A DNA stretch of 64,000 nucleotides from Isoetes taiwanensis (GCA_021234155.1 JAJEKV010000419.1:60001-124000); one strand, 5' to 3'. Positions 48,481 to 61,377 are shown, counted from the stretch's first letter. A program made the numbers and translations. Notes: generated from the letters alone by a model not told the origin.

Positions 48481-51130
48481 AATGTATGTGTAACATATGC
48501 CAAAGACAACGTTCAACAGCATACAACATTGTTGGTATTAAGATGCATTATTGTAAAGCAAAAAACTATGTTCAGATTTTGGTGCTTTATTTTTATCAAC
48601 CATTAAAAATGCGAATGGTCTAAAGACCACCATTTACAGGACTCTCAGAACATCCATAGCCATGAAGGTTAACATATTGGCTAACAATTTTTTTTTTTTG
48701 GCTAACATATTTAAAAACTTCAACATCTGATCTTGTTCACGAGGTAAATAGATAGAATATCAGGACATTGGAAGCTATATAAATTCGAATCCATTGGAAG
48801 CTATATAAATTCGAATCCATGGCACGAAACAAACCATCAACTTAATTGCCCTCATACTTAAATTCTCAAATTGCACTAGATAGGATTACATTATCAACAC
48901 ACAAGACCACAAATACATCACACATCATTATTTAAATATGCAGCATCTCCTCTTGTCCTCTCCTCCTTTACCAAGATATATTGCTCTATTTAGCATGACA
49001 GATCAAGTGAACTCTCTAAAATACAAAGATGCAATAAGACACAACAAGAGCTCGGTTGTGAATAGAATCAACCCCAACTTTGAAAAGAGTTTGGAATGCC
49101 TTCAATGCATGGCTAAATTCTTGGAAACCAAGTCTTGAAATGCTTCATGATAGACACCAAACACGAACCTAGTTAGGGATGCACACCAAACATGAATGTA
49201 GTTAGAGATGCACACAACCGTGCCCTCGTGATTTAGGCCCCTAGAAGGGCTTTTATTCAAATACTTCTTTATGAGAGCCAACTCTAAACTACTGGGACTA
49301 ATATCGAACGGGAACATGAACTCACAACATACCAAAAGTAAGCCGGTTATGAAGGCTTGAACGCATTTCCAAAACCTTTGTGTCATTGACCTTACTTCAA
49401 TGCTTTGATCATCATCTGGTGTAGATACTTTCCTTGGTAGCCCTCCAGCTCCATTTCGATATAACAATAGCATTTCATGAATCAAGTATTGTTAACATCT
49501 TCTAGCCCTAGCTTCAAGTCAGATCCATGTCTTCTAAACCCATTTGTACAATATGGCATATTCTCAACAAATAAACGCTTTTCCCCGAAGGCTAACGAGC
49601 ACACAACCAAATGAATTAGATGCAAAATAACCCAAAGAAACTTCATCACTCAAGATATGAACTTGTTTAAAAGAATGCTGGAGTTTTCTCTGTTGCTATA
49701 AGACGTTGCCCATGCTTCCGGCAATAGGAAATAAAACGCACAGGCTTCCGATCAAAGTGTTCTCATCATCTCCTTCTAAGGGCCTACCATCCATGTCCTC
49801 CCATATCTCGAAAGCAAGAAATTGAGAAAATCGGGCTAATAAACATGGAGATGTGTTGTCGCCTACATAATATAAAGGAGGATAAATAACTCCATGGATA
49901 CCCTACAGATCTAGCACATAGAGAGTATGGTATGCGACATGGCAACCATGACCGAAACACTTTTGCAAATACGTAACTTCGCCTTAAAAAGGGCATTTAG
50001 AACCTCCTATTCACAAGAGGTAATTATCATAGATATATTATATCTGACTGAATGCAAGCCACATGCGATACTTTATATGGAAGTAGAAGTTTCCATCTCT
50101 CCCGCAGAGAAAATTTATATAAGCAAGAATACATCTATCAGTTCCAGCAGCCCATGCTCACTATATATAAACATTTAATCTCTTCCTCTGCGTAGGATGC
50201 AAAGAGCACTTACAGTGCTCTCAAAGAATGCGATAAGTAGGAAAAAAGGTTCACCAGAATGAAGGAGGGAGCACATACACTATTTGGAATCAAAAAGCAG
50301 ATGTACCTTGCTAATAGTGTGCAATCCATCAAGAGGCTCCATCCTTTTAACATCAACCAGGCATGTCTCTACAGAAAACATAACAGCAGCTTCGTGTTGG
50401 CGAAGGAATTACCAGGAAAAGTAAGGAAAGAATTGGCCAGCTTACCAGGAACCCATATTGCACAAGTCAAATGAGCCCAATGACCGTCTGTGGTTCTTTT
50501 CATTGCCCCGCCTGCAAAGATCAAGTCATGTAAAGACGAACTTCATCAAATATGCCAACAACATCAAAATTAAGGAACAAAAGCCTATGAACTTATGCTC
50601 GTTGGAACTCTTTAAAACATTCTACATATTCTCACAAACTCTCTAGTACACACACCCTTTAAGAGATATCTTTCCAATATAACCTTGGCACAGATAACTT
50701 GCCTTTAACAGGGCACAAACAACAACATGGAGTCTGCTTGGGGGCACCAGATTGACAAAGCTGGCATAGCCACAAACAACCATTTGGAGCTTTTAATTCA
50801 CCATAACATGCCATGTGTACCTAAAAATATAATTGATCAAAGCAGATAAGCTATAAAGTGAGATATAACCAAACCATACAAAGAAGACTAGACTATAAAT
50901 ATCAGTAAATTAGCAAATTATCACTTCGAAATTTTTACCCAGCAATTTCTTACCACAAATGATTGGATTTTAAGTAATTAAACATGCGGAAATTTATAAT
51001 TATACAATGTGCAGATGACGATAAATGGTTTAAAATGCTTCCTTTGACTAATTGAAAGCCTTAGAATCCTTGTGAGATCATAAAAATACATTTCCCTTCT
51101 ATTTTGTATTAAATAAAGCATTTTATGGAT
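48481..51130. other. Anonymous region with one unidentified minus-strand ORF
   Basis: Mostly AT-rich with no known motif. A 26-bp tandem pair, GGAAGCTATATAAATTCGAA TCCAT, is at 48768 and 48794. A minus-strand frame at 49102-49485 (127 codons; contains FMFPFDISPSSLELALIKKY) is longer than chance usually gives, but I do not recognise it. It may be a TE relic. CACTCAAACATGAA(C)CTAGTTAG(G/A)GATGCACAC words repeat near 49160 and 49190. Confidence 0.35.
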
Positions 51131-51138
51131 CTACCTAT

Positions 51139-52274
51139 CATAGTTACGAAACACGGCCACGGGAAACGCAACGGCTCTTCAAATTTTAGAAAACGGAAAC
51201 GGCAACAGAACACGGAAACGAATAACACGGGAATATTCTTTAAAATACTTAAAACTTTTTAAAATATATAAAAAAAAAGGAAATTTCAGCATCATAATAA
51301 TATGAGAGGAAGTGAAATGAAAATAAAACACAAATGTTATAGAAATATAGGATGTGATGGAAACACAAGCATTGGTAATGGAAAGGAGCACACATGGCAA
51401 TGGATGGAGGGTTATGGATGGCACACATGGCAATGGATGCATGGCATAACAAATAACAAGTTAACAACATTTAAAAACATAGTGGCATAGTGGCAATGGA
51501 TGGAGGGTATAATCACTATGGCAACCATAACTTTGTTAAGTAAATAAAAATAGTGGTTGTAGAAGCATAGTTACGAAACATTGACAATTGCGGTTGTAGT
51601 GGTACAATAAGATATTATATAATATTTCTTTTATCTCCCTGTAGAATTGTAGAATCGTTGATGTCCACAAGAGCAGACACACAGGCTTGGTGGAGCTTCT
51701 GGAGCCTTCAATGTGACAGATCCGGGCAGATATCTCAGGGGCATCCAATCCGTTATCCAACCGTTTTATCTCAGGGGCAGATATCTCAGATATCTCAAGG
51801 GCAGATATCTCAGGGGCATCCAATCCGTTATCCGACCAGCCATCTCAATCCGGCAGGCATCTAGGACCAAGCAGGTCTTCAGCCGACACAACCCAGGGCC
51901 AGTCCAGTCCAGGCGAAAGCAAAAGGGAGGTCCACCGGAGCATCCAGAAGAGCAGTCCAGACAAAATAAATGGAGAACAGAGCTACAACACAGCGTTTCT
52001 GGCAGGTCGAAACCCATCTCTCTGGGAAAAAAAAAAGTGGGCATACCCTGGCTGGGCCGAAACTCAGCTCTCTGGAAATAAAATTTGTTACAGTTGCAGC
52101 AAATTTTGCATACCACGACCGTTGTTCTGCAAGAACACGGTGTTTCTAACCCAAACCACGCCGTGGTTTGCATCAAGCCAAAAGCCACGGTCGTTGCCGT
52201 GTTTGCCACGGAGTGTTAGAAAAAAACGTGGTAGCCGTGGGCCACGGCCAAAACGGCCGTGTTTCGTAACTATG
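51139..52274. mobile_element. hAT-like non-autonomous DNA transposon with 8-bp TSD
   Basis: Terminal inverted repeats CATAGTTACGAAACACGGCC begin at 51139 and, inverted, end at 52274. They are flanked by an exact 8-bp duplication, CTACCTAT (51131-51138 and 52275-52282). An 8-bp duplication with short TIRs starting CA is characteristic of the hAT superfamily. The 1136-bp interior has no transposase. It contains a third, internal CATAGTTACGAAAC at 51566, repeats of the word CAGATATCTCA(G/A)GG (51727-51812), and CGTGG-rich subterminal sequence. The element lies just downstream of the ATX-like PHD exons on their strand. Confidence 0.88.
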
Positions 52275-52404
52275 CTACCTATGCCAATGTAATGATCAAC
52301 AGACGAAGAAAAGACAAAGAATAACAAATCAAGATAAAAACACGACATAGGTCCAAATATTCAAACTTATATCTTCTCCATCATTACAGGAATACATAGC
52401 ATAC

Positions 52405-52629
52405 CATAATTCTACATTTGTCGCACTGCAGAAGAAAATTATCTGTATACTCCTGCAAGTAGAAAGATCAATAAGCAGAACTGCCTACAGAAAACAATTA
52501 AAAAATATGTTGCCATGCCTCATCCATGGAACAGACACTACAGCGCTCAAGCTTCCACTCTACTTTAATTGGCTTATATCCTGCTGGCAGAATGTTTCCA
52601 TCTTCTGTGTCTTTCTTTTCATGCCAAGA
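52405..52629 (-). pseudogene. PHD-finger exons of an ATX1/ATX2-type trithorax-like protein
   Basis: ATX1/2 proteins are plant H3K4 methyltransferases. Exon 1 (about 52519-52629) gives SWHEKKDTEDGNILPAGYKP, then IKVEWKLERCSVCSMDE. Exon 2 (52405-52452, after CTACTTGCAG, before GTATGC) gives EYTDNFLLQCDKCRIM. Joined, they form C-x2-C...C-x2-C, the first half of the PHD finger that in ATX1/2 continues with a V-H-A-R-C-Y-G segment. Exon 1 is followed by GCATGG where GTATGG is expected, so the donor is either a rare GC type or mutated; read through, it stops at once. I find no exon for the rest of the finger or for the SET domain down to 38 kb; the hAT element begins 130 bases after exon 2. It is probably a gene fragment. 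Confidence 0.65.
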
Positions 52630-54001
52630 TATGAACTTTGAACAACATAGTTAGCAGGACCTGTTATTTGGCTAGTCCTTAAAAAATGGAAAGCAGACAC
52701 TATATTAGAATGTGGGAAGGATTCACACTATCAGCAGAGAAACAACATGAAAAGTTTCTGCTACTGCCTACATTGCTAAACAGCTCAAGGCCTTTAGCCA
52801 CAACTTCTGGTCTATAAAGCAGTGCAATCTTCGTACCACAAGGACGTGCTTGTTCCTTACGTCAAGTTTGATATCAGTAGAGATGGTGGCCAGCCCACTT
52901 GAAAAAGTTCAATCTCCATAAGATTGAATTCTAATAAAGTCTAACAAAATTGGAATTGATATTTTCTCGCTAGATCATCCAAGAACATGAATGCACCCGT
53001 TGCAACCTGCCATAACCGAACATAAAGGAATAAGGATTATTTGCAGGACACAACAAAGAGAGAAAAACGAGAAAAGAATCATCAGATTTCAGAATTGGTT
53101 TCTATGAAGCAAAAACATGGAATGTAAAAGAAGGCACTTACCCGCTGGTTGGAGGTCGGCCATGGCGTGTGAAGGGTTGCTGGTTGTTGCGGGAGAGAGA
53201 ACCAAGTAAAGAACCAGACTGTGACTCTTCGATCGCGGGCTTAAATCGCAATGCCAAGGGATTGAAGGGCAATCATAACCCCATGCGGAGTAACAAACCA
53301 CGAGTCCGTTTAGCCTATCAATCTTCCCTCTGCACATTCGGGGCGGCAAGCGCCATAGCCCGACACCATTGCCAAGGCATAATTGTGGCTGCTCCGATTT
53401 TGCCTAGGGATCAAGACATCAGATTTGAGATAATAATTCTGGAATTCATGCTTTTAAGTTGTTCGGTGCAAAAGCAATATAAGGGAGCGCCCACAATTCA
53501 GTGCAAACAAATTGCCAGAGCCTCGCCATAGCCGGAGGCAACATTTACAGAATAAAGACAAACTCCGCCATGCATAGCCGAAAGAGCATGCATTTCAAAG
53601 ATCGGGCCAAATGTCAAGGAAATCCTTGCAAACCACGAATGTTAAAAACCAGGAGAATCATAACTCTCTCTATGCAGAGATGACGCGAACCCAAAGCAGA
53701 GGAAGAAAGGGGATACCAATCTTAGAGCTTGCTTTCTATGAATAACCTGCAAACCGAGATTTGTAAGGAAGCAAAATAATGTGTTCAGCTCCACTGTCGT
53801 GCCGCTGTACCTCCCCTATAGGTGCACAAAATGGATCGAAAAAGGGGCAAGGTTCTACTAAAATCATTTCTTCTAGGATTGTTTGCAGACCACGGATGAA
53901 CTGTGAAGAAGACGGCAAGATAGGCGCCCAAATTCGACCTTTTCTGGGACACGTCATACAAAAAATGCAGAAAAGATTTCGCACGTCACCCCGCAGAGAT
54001 T
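52630..54001. other. Region upstream of the PHD exons, weak coding traces
   Basis: On the minus strand ATGGCCGACCTCCAACCAGCG followed by GTAAGT (about 53141-53164) looks like a short first exon (MADLQPA). A frame near 52800-52860 (ACGTKIALLYRPEVVAKGLE) also looks coding. These might be 5' exons of the PHD gene or unrelated pieces; the reading frames cannot be joined by eye. No other gene is recognised. Confidence 0.3.
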
Positions 54002-55655
54002 AAATAAATGAAAAGAAATAATAAAAATTGATAAGAAATTTAAAGAGTGGCACGCCCCGCTTAAAGGTTAAAACATTTAGTGTGGTGCCACCTCTTTCAT
54101 GGCATTTAATTTCGATCACTTTTTTATGAACGGCCAAGATGAAAACCCTAAATCCGACCGCCCATATCAAAAGCCCCAAATAACGGTGGCCCCATCTGAA
54201 CCGTAGATCTTGCACCTTCGATGGCTGAAGTCGTGACACCTCAATCTTTATACCCAAGGGGGGTGCTTGGGGTGGTTTGGCATGTTTTCATCTCAACCGT
54301 TGATCTCAAAAATGGGTCAACCGCGAGGCTTACACCAAAATCTCTAGATATAAGGGGGGTGCTTATATAATTGTATATATATATAAGGGATATATCCGAA
54401 GAAAAGAGAACTCTTGCGGTATAAATCTATACGGAGAAACGGTATAAATTTATACCGAATTGCATATATATATAAAACGTTTATATATATATGTATATAT
54501 ATATGCAGTCCAGAGGTAAAGTATATATCGTGTAAAATCTTTTGGGGTCTTTCTTACTCGCCAAAGGGTTTGGCAACTGAAAACTACTAAAGTAACACAC
54601 ATAAGGGATAATTTTACACACGTTTCTTAGTTTTTTAGTCTAAAAAGTTCTAAAACGGTTCTAAAATTTCTGAGCTTGTAATGCAATGTTAGAGCATAAA
54701 GTAGTCGAATCATGTTGTTATTTCTACTTTTGTTTCTCTACATACATGCGAACTTCACTTCAGGCAGCTAAAAAATTACTACTAAAGGCAAAGAACTCCA
54801 AAATATTATGGTGACACAGGTGTTTGACTAGAAGAAAACCACGTGGTTTATCCAGGAGGGGCGAGGAGTAGCAACCCCCCGAAGTTTTACCTATTTATTT
54901 ACAAAATATTTAGGAAAGGGTAAAAGGCGATTTAATACTTCACGCGCCAGAAAAATGCATGGTGCCCACTTTCTGAGGATGGCGTAATTGTGATGAATAT
55001 GCTCAACATTGCTAAGGAGATTGACTATCTCGAGCATCACCATGTTGTAGATTGGTATGTGCGTTCAAAATACATCTCAGGAATAAAAAAGGAGGGCATG
55101 TAATCACATGGCTTCATTACTTCAACTTTTGTATCCTCGGTATAAATTTATACTGCATCATCAACTAAAACTTCAGCTTAACTACAAAATATCGTGGATG
55201 TATTGGTAATTGTAATACTATGTGATGCAAAAACAATGGTTTGTCATTCAAGAAGTTTGTTCAACTGCCTCCCAATGTGTTTTAAGGTCCATTAGGATGT
55301 TCAGCCAAAATGGTTGTGAAATAACAAATTTCTTGTCTTCTAAAACAACTATTAAAAATTTTCAGGGACAAGGTACAAAAGCATCTAATTTCTTCATACG
55401 AATTTGCCCCATAGTAAATCTTTGAATTTCATTGTAGTTCTTTCCCCCTCTACAATGGGATTTTTTTTGTGTGTGTGTTTTTCCTTAATACTAAGTCATC
55501 TTAAAATGTCTGTTTTCACGAGCAATTTTATAAATCTTTGGACTAAAGGTAATAAAAAGGCCCTTTTTAGAGGGATTTCAGAATTTTATAAATTTTCAGA
55601 AGGAATCTTTCAAACGCACTTCTTAAATAAGTGCGTTTCATTTTAAACCTTGTTT
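54002..55655 (-). mobile_element. Right arm of the inverted-repeat pair (mirror of 8587-9870)
   Basis: Read on the minus strand from 55655 it starts AACAAGGTTTAAAATGAAAC, then GCACTT and GAAAGATTCC. It has a palindrome variant at 55139-55154, a full GGTATAAATTTATACC at 54441-54456 and an imperfect one at 54418-54433. The inner block follows: CCCTTATATATATATACAAT, TATAAGCACCCCCC (54350-54390), the CAAGGGGGGTGCTTGGGG region, AGATCTTGCACCTTCGATGG, down to TTTGGGGCTTTTGATATGGG and an AATAAATAAATGAAA-like edge at 54002. The order of parts mirrors the left arm. Spacing between the outer terminus and palindromes is longer here, so indels have accumulated. Confidence 0.6.
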
Positions 55656-56599
55656 TTAGTTGAACGCAACTCTTTCCCTCTTGTTAAAAGCAGAGGGATT
55701 GACACACATGAAGTTTCAATGGCAACTACTTTGAATGATGCAAGCATGCATTTGTCTATCTTTTCTGCTAAGGTATCTGGCATGCATTTGAAATAGTAAA
55801 CAAAGTGGTCGTGTATGGTCTCATGCCCCAAAAATATATATGTTCGAAAAATTGCAGAGCATAATACAATGCATGCATCTACCATGCTCCACACTTACCT
55901 AGTGTCTCCTAATTGGTCAACAACGCAACTCTGAGCCCACAATTGAATAATGCCATTGATGTTCTTTGGGTTCAGGTTAATGAGATTTCCATCTCCAATA
56001 TCTACATCTTTAGTTCGACATGCCCAAAACTCCAACAAATAAAATCTGTTCAGCAGCTAACTAAGTGAGTTAAAACAGGATATCTGCTGCACTTGACTAT
56101 AATAAAATATATTTAAAATCCATGCCACCTAAGTAACATCTTTTACTAAATAAATTCAACTTATCATCTACAATTGCTAGGGCACAATATTTCAATCTTC
56201 AAAGCCATCGGTGGCATCCTTAGACCCAAAAGTTTCACGTGCAAGCTGCAACTTGATGGTATATATGCTAATAGGCAAGGAGGTTACAAAGTCCTTCAGC
56301 CATATGAACATGGCTACCTACTACATTTTGACCTGAAATGATGTCGCTCTAGTTCTGCTTTAATCTGAGACTGTAGATACCATACTCTTCCCCTTTCTAC
56401 ATGTAAATTCCAAGTCTCCTTAACTCCAAATATTTCAATGAGGGCTAATGCAAAAACGTTGCAAAGTAGTTCCTAGCTTCTTGCCTTGATGAGCATGGGT
56501 GTAATCTTGTTATTCTGGTTTAACTAGAACCATTGCAATAGTGCAACATAAGTTTAGGTAATAAAAGCTTCATAACATAAGCAAAACACTTTCAACAAG
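55656..56599. other. Spacer between two candidate elements
   Basis: No gene or repeat recognised. A minus-strand open frame reaching 55894 carries no known motif. Confidence 0.4.
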
Positions 56600-57104
56600 A
56601 TTGCAAATTAAACGAGAGTGTTGCAGAACTCCCGTTTCAAAGATTCCCCTTAAAAAAACACCATGCTCTTAAAATTGGCCTTTTTTTGGATAAACTTGAG
56701 AATTTGAAAAGGTTTCATATTTTTTTCCCCTCATTTTGGCTCCTCATTAAGTGAGAATTTTATTTTTTGCAAAGAGACACCCTTGAAAATGGCAAAATAT
56801 AGACATGACTACATAATCTCTGAAAGTGAGATATCAAAAACATCAAAATAGAGAAGAAAAAATAATTATTATTTCTTTAAATTTTTTCAGTACATCAATT
56901 TGGCACCCTCAAAATTTGGTGTGTATAGAACAATATGCTCGTCAAATGTTGCAACCGGTATAATATCCCGAAGTCTCCACGTTTAGTTGTTCCATCAAAC
57001 ATGTTTGACATGTTATGACGTTCTTTTGGCTGAATAAAACACAAGAAAATCATCAAGTCAACAAATGAACACTAGGACTTGAAACATAAAAATTAAAATA
57101 AAAG

Positions 57105-57240
57105 TGTATTCTAGAATAGTCTTTGGATGTTCAGAGAAAGCAAAAGTGTATTCCGGAATACACTTTTATTTTTCTGAGAAAGCAAATGTGTATTCTGGAA
57201 TACACCTTTGCTTTCTAAGAAATCAAACGTGTATTCCGGA
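57105..57240. repeat. Left cluster of GTATTCCGGAATAC palindromes
   Basis: A perfect copy is at 57148-57161 (extended to GTGTATTCCGGAATACAC), variants at 57105-57118 and 57190-57203, and a half copy at 57231-57240. They are separated by AGAAAGCAAA(A/T)GT words in both orientations. The open frame over them is array translation only. Confidence 0.85.
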
Positions 57241-57416
57241 ACAACATGTTGCCTATGTGTTAAGGTTTAGAGCTGGCTTACTTGTGTAATTTCTTGGACA
57301 CAAATCAAAGTAGGAACCCCATGTTTATTCTCAGAGGCATCAAAAGCATCTGCCAGACTATCAGTCAGGGTTTTCCTTAAGAGAAATTTTTAAGTGGATA
57401 AATATAGTAGGGGAAG

Positions 57417-57670
57417 GTGCCCCTCTTCCAACCACTACCTTTCAATGGCCCACTTTTTGCCCTTTAATGGCCCACTTTTTACCCTTTAATAGCCCACCTT
57501 AACCCTTTAATAGCCCTACAATAGCCCACCTTAAAAAGTACTAAAAATTGAGCTAAATGCATGGTCTATTAATGGGCACTTGTGGGCCAACGAAGGTCAA
57601 GTGTGAGCATTTGGTGGTCCATTGAAGGTCTTTTAGTGGTCCATTGAAGGGCATTTAGTGGTCTATTGGG
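57417..57670 (+). repeat. Short degenerate repeats of TTTAATGGCCCACTT / CCATTGAAGG
   Basis: The word CCCTTTAAT(G/A)GCCCACTT occurs about four times in 57440-57535. Its rough complement, TGGTCCATTGAAGG(T/G)C, occurs three times in 57610-57665. The stretch is therefore an inverted pair of small arrays. It contains no gene. The DNA from 57671 to 60600 holds nothing I recognise beyond AT-rich sequence. Confidence 0.75.
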
Positions 57671-60619
57671 ATCAAAATAAGGATAGAACTTAAAATCTTC
57701 ATAGCGAGCTTTCGATTTTTCGAAACCTGAAAGCTAAACTTTGAAATTTTATTGTGGTATATCAAAATAGGTGATTAAAACGAATTAAACCCATCATAAT
57801 ATAATTTTTACCCTTCCCTACATATGGCGAATTCAATAATTTAGAGGTTAGCTAATGTGGCAATTTTTTTTCTCTATAGAGCTTACACTATAGTACACAT
57901 GGCAAATTTCTACAAACGGACTAAGATATATACAGAAATGAAGAAAATTGTTGTTTGGTTGTGTTTCTATGTTCTTGATAATTGCACTAATGTAAAAAGA
58001 ATTGATTGCATTTTAAAATGTCCAACGCCGCATTCTTGATATATTTTCAATCTTAATTTCCATCCAATCTATTTTAGGACTACCATTAGCCAAACCAAAC
58101 TGGTAAAATCTCAAAGAAAGCATAAGAACTCGATGAAACAAAAAATAAACGTTCAAACATGGAAATTATATTCGGATAAAACCCTGAGATTTGGGCAGAA
58201 ATTTCTCATTGTAGATGAACCAGTTCTGGTCGATTTCTCCATCATTAAACTGGTTGTTCAGTTTAGATCACATCAATATTTTATTCAACCTTAAATATAT
58301 GCATGACTTCATGCGTCAGCCATTTGATTTCTTCACCTGAATTGAGGTTATTAACTGTAATTTTAAATAAGAAAGAACACTTGTAAGCATTCTGTAAACT
58401 TACATGGCTGGGAAACAAAAAGATTCTTTAAACAATAAAATGAGATCTATGCTTATAGATAAATAGCAAACTAGAAAATACATTCTAAACTCACATGCAT
58501 GGTGTATGGTCTGGGCAAATCAGAAGCGCATAAACAAATCAAATAAAATGTATGCTGCCTTGACATATCCACAGCAAGAGCCAACAATTCTGCAAATAGG
58601 GCCAAATCAACCTTATTATTTTGCATAGATTACACAATTGCAATTTCAATCACACAAGATCTGATAAAAATATTCTTACATATCAATGACATTTCAGGAA
58701 ATAATTTAAGCAATCATTTCTAGAAGAACTATAAATAATGTGCATACCTTGTGTAAGACTTTTTCTCTCGTGGTATTTGCTCATCGTAAATGTTTCCAAA
58801 ACATTCAAGAACAAATGAATGGTCAACATTTTGAGCATCAAAGACTCTATCTTTCAGATGACAAAAAAAAAAGCTCTATGTTTGTATCTAGTAGCATTTG
58901 CATAGATCCGCAAGCCTTCCCGCATCAAATCCTCTTTTTCTTATCCCGCAACAATGACAATCGGCTATGTTAGGAATAAGATATCTTGGAGCAACAGATC
59001 CAACGAGGTTTGCAGCATCGAACCGCATTATACTTGCAATTTCTAGATTTACCCCTGAGGGTTTCTTTTACCATCGTGGCTATTTTTCATGTTGGCAAGA
59101 TAATGAGAGGTATGCAAATGTTGTTTTCCCGTGAACTCAAGTATTCCTTTTACGTAACTATTTTAATCTATCAAAGAAATAATTGCAGCTCATTCGCAGA
59201 TATGTTGAACCATTTCCTACTCTCTCTAGCCGGTGATGTATGTATAGTAACGTAACCTCCTCAAGAATTACAATGGAGCACAAGAGAGTATTATGGTACG
59301 TATACGAGCAACTAGAATAAAGGATGCACCAAGATGCGGTACCCCAAGCTGGTATATAGCAAATGTACTTCCTATCATAAATGGGTTAGTATTTTCTCAC
59401 ACTCCTCATCGTTCTCCTTCTAGACCTATGTAAACAGTGAAATCAATCAGATATTAAACCCCGCCTAGAGCTGCTCTATGTTTCAAATACATGTTAACCT
59501 TCCAAGGAGCTTTTTCTATTCTACAAGAACCTTCTTTTTTTTTCTTTCTTTGAACCTCTCAATCGATGGTTCCAATTAGATGATTAGGGCATCCTACCTT
59601 CAAGCGGAAGAGCTTTGCACTACGTGCAAATAACAATGAAACCTCCTCCCCGTGGCCTACATCGAGAATCATATCAACTGCATTCCCAGCCATGAGCAAT
59701 TGTCAAAATAAAGATAAATAGGTTAAGCAATTTTGAGCCTTTATTCCCTTAGGAAAACATGAAGGGCTCGCAATTGCTAGTACATATGGTACCGTAAGTC
59801 TTAGCCCTTCAAAGAAAAATAAATTGCCTTCTTATTGAAAATCTGCAATAAAGACGACACCCCAACATGTCTTTAGCAAGTCAACTCAAAAATGCTCGCA
59901 CCAAGGATCAAGGCGATAGAAGAAGGCATGGCTCAACGCGCAGATCCACTTCAAATGAACATGCATAAGACAGAAATTGAATTACCGAGAAAATGCTGGT
60001 GGGTCGGGTGAGGATAAGCGGAATGACCAAATTTGAAGCATGTGAGCTCAACCGGTGATGCTAACTGCCTCAAAGAAAGACGGCCATAATCTAATGCAAA
60101 ACCCTCGAGGTTAAATAGGGCTTTGGGCAAAATCTAACTATATATTGAGCTCAAGAGGTGCTTATAAATGCTTAAAATCACAATGGCATTATTAGATTGA
60201 ACGGGAACGCTTCCACCTCTTCGCTTCCTCGTGATGCCTTGAGCTTCTCATCCTCTTGTGAACCCCTTCGTAAGACCACGCTGCTTAACAAATCGACAAA
60301 TTGGTACCTAGTAAATCCGCAATGCCAGCCTCGATAGAACCTTAGCAAGAAGGAAATATTATGATTCCATCTCAGGGGATGTCGTTCCATCTCGAACAAG
60401 ATTTCCTAGCCGACATTTCGGTGCTCGTAGTGCTCCCATATCCCGCACCTAAGTAAACCGGCATAAACCCTAAACTAACTTTTAACACCATGTAGCCGCC
60501 ATGGTTTTTTCCTCAGAGCCAGCACCAATGCCAAATCCATTGTCCTAGTGAAATGAAAGTGCGAGATCTCCAGAGAAAGATCGCCTTGAGAAATTCAGCC
60601 AAAAAAAAAACACAAAAAC

Positions 60620-60930
60620 GTATTCCGGAATACAAAGTGTATTCCGGAATACATTTCCCTCTTATCATTTTGAACCACAATCCAGTATCCCTGATTCTTA
60701 CGAAACAAATAAAAAAAATCCCTTTATTATTTAGAACCACGATCCTGTATCCCAACAAAACAAACAAAATAAATCGCAAGGTCCATTGAAATAAATAAAA
60801 AATGCTAAAAAAAAACCAGTTGATATTGCTTTGTTTTTCCTTTAATAGGATGTATATTCCAGAATACAAAAAGTGTTTGATATTTTTTTTTGCTTCGTTA
60901 TTCCCGAATAGTAAGTGTATTCCAGAATAC
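60620..60930. repeat. Right cluster of GTATTCCGGAATAC palindromes
   Basis: Perfect copies are at 60620-60633 and 60639-60652, and variants (TTCCAGAATAC) at about 60852-60867 and 60917-60930. The cluster mirrors the one at 57.1 kb with respect to the candidate element ends at 56.6 and 61.4 kb. Between the clusters' copies, GAACCACAATCCAGTATCCC and GAACCACGATCCTGTATCCC form an additional direct pair (60673, 60732). Confidence 0.85.
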
Positions 60931-61377
60931 AAATCGGGTTTCTTGTGTTTGAATACGGTGTACCTTTTTCACTACTTATCTCCGCTATCTAAACAAGAAA
61001 AATTTGCTAATTTCTAAGACATATGGAAAACTGGATATTTGTTGGCCGTTTTAAATCAAAGAACCCTAATCGTTGTTTTTTGTGCTCGATTCTTCTCTCA
61101 TCACTCCTCACACTTTTGCACATAACTGAGTATTTTAAGAATACTGTAAATTTCGCATGTGAGTATCAAGATTTTATCTTCTATTTTTTAATATACAACA
61201 ATGCCAGTCACTTTGACACAAGAGGGGCTATTTTGGGGGGGTAAAAATACAGTTTTATGTGTTTTTTTTTTTAAACCTCAATTTAGCCCCCTTTTTTTGG
61301 AAAAAAAGGGAATCTTTGAGGAATATTCCTTTTGCTCTCGTTTAAATGATTTGCTCCCGTTTAATATGCAACCTTGT

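Larger units (their letters stand above)
56600..61377. mobile_element. Candidate 4.8-kb TIR element with its own palindrome set
   Basis: The left end at about 56594 reads AACAAGATTGCAAATTAAACGAGAG and then GTTTCAAAGATTCCCCTTAA. The right end, on the minus strand from about 61377, reads AACAAGGTTGCATATTAAAC, GGGAG and, further in, CTCAAAGATTCCC. These termini match each other and also resemble the arms at 8587 and 55655 (AACAAGGTTTAAAATGAAAC...GAAAGATTCCC). Inside both ends are GTATTCCGGAATAC palindromes. The interior is AT-rich with no recognisable transposase, so the element would be non-autonomous. I could not define a target-site duplication. Confidence 0.5.

Noticed and set aside
48093-48623. 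176- and 102-codon frames with repeated YPYLLCP / PIFYV
   Set aside because: Minisatellite translation; the unit length of 43 rotates the frame.
52780-52880. Hypoxanthine phosphoribosyltransferase-like word (DIKLDVRNKHVLVV)
   Set aside because: The match is about 12 residues, the PRPP-binding motif that should follow is absent, and the frame stops soon after.
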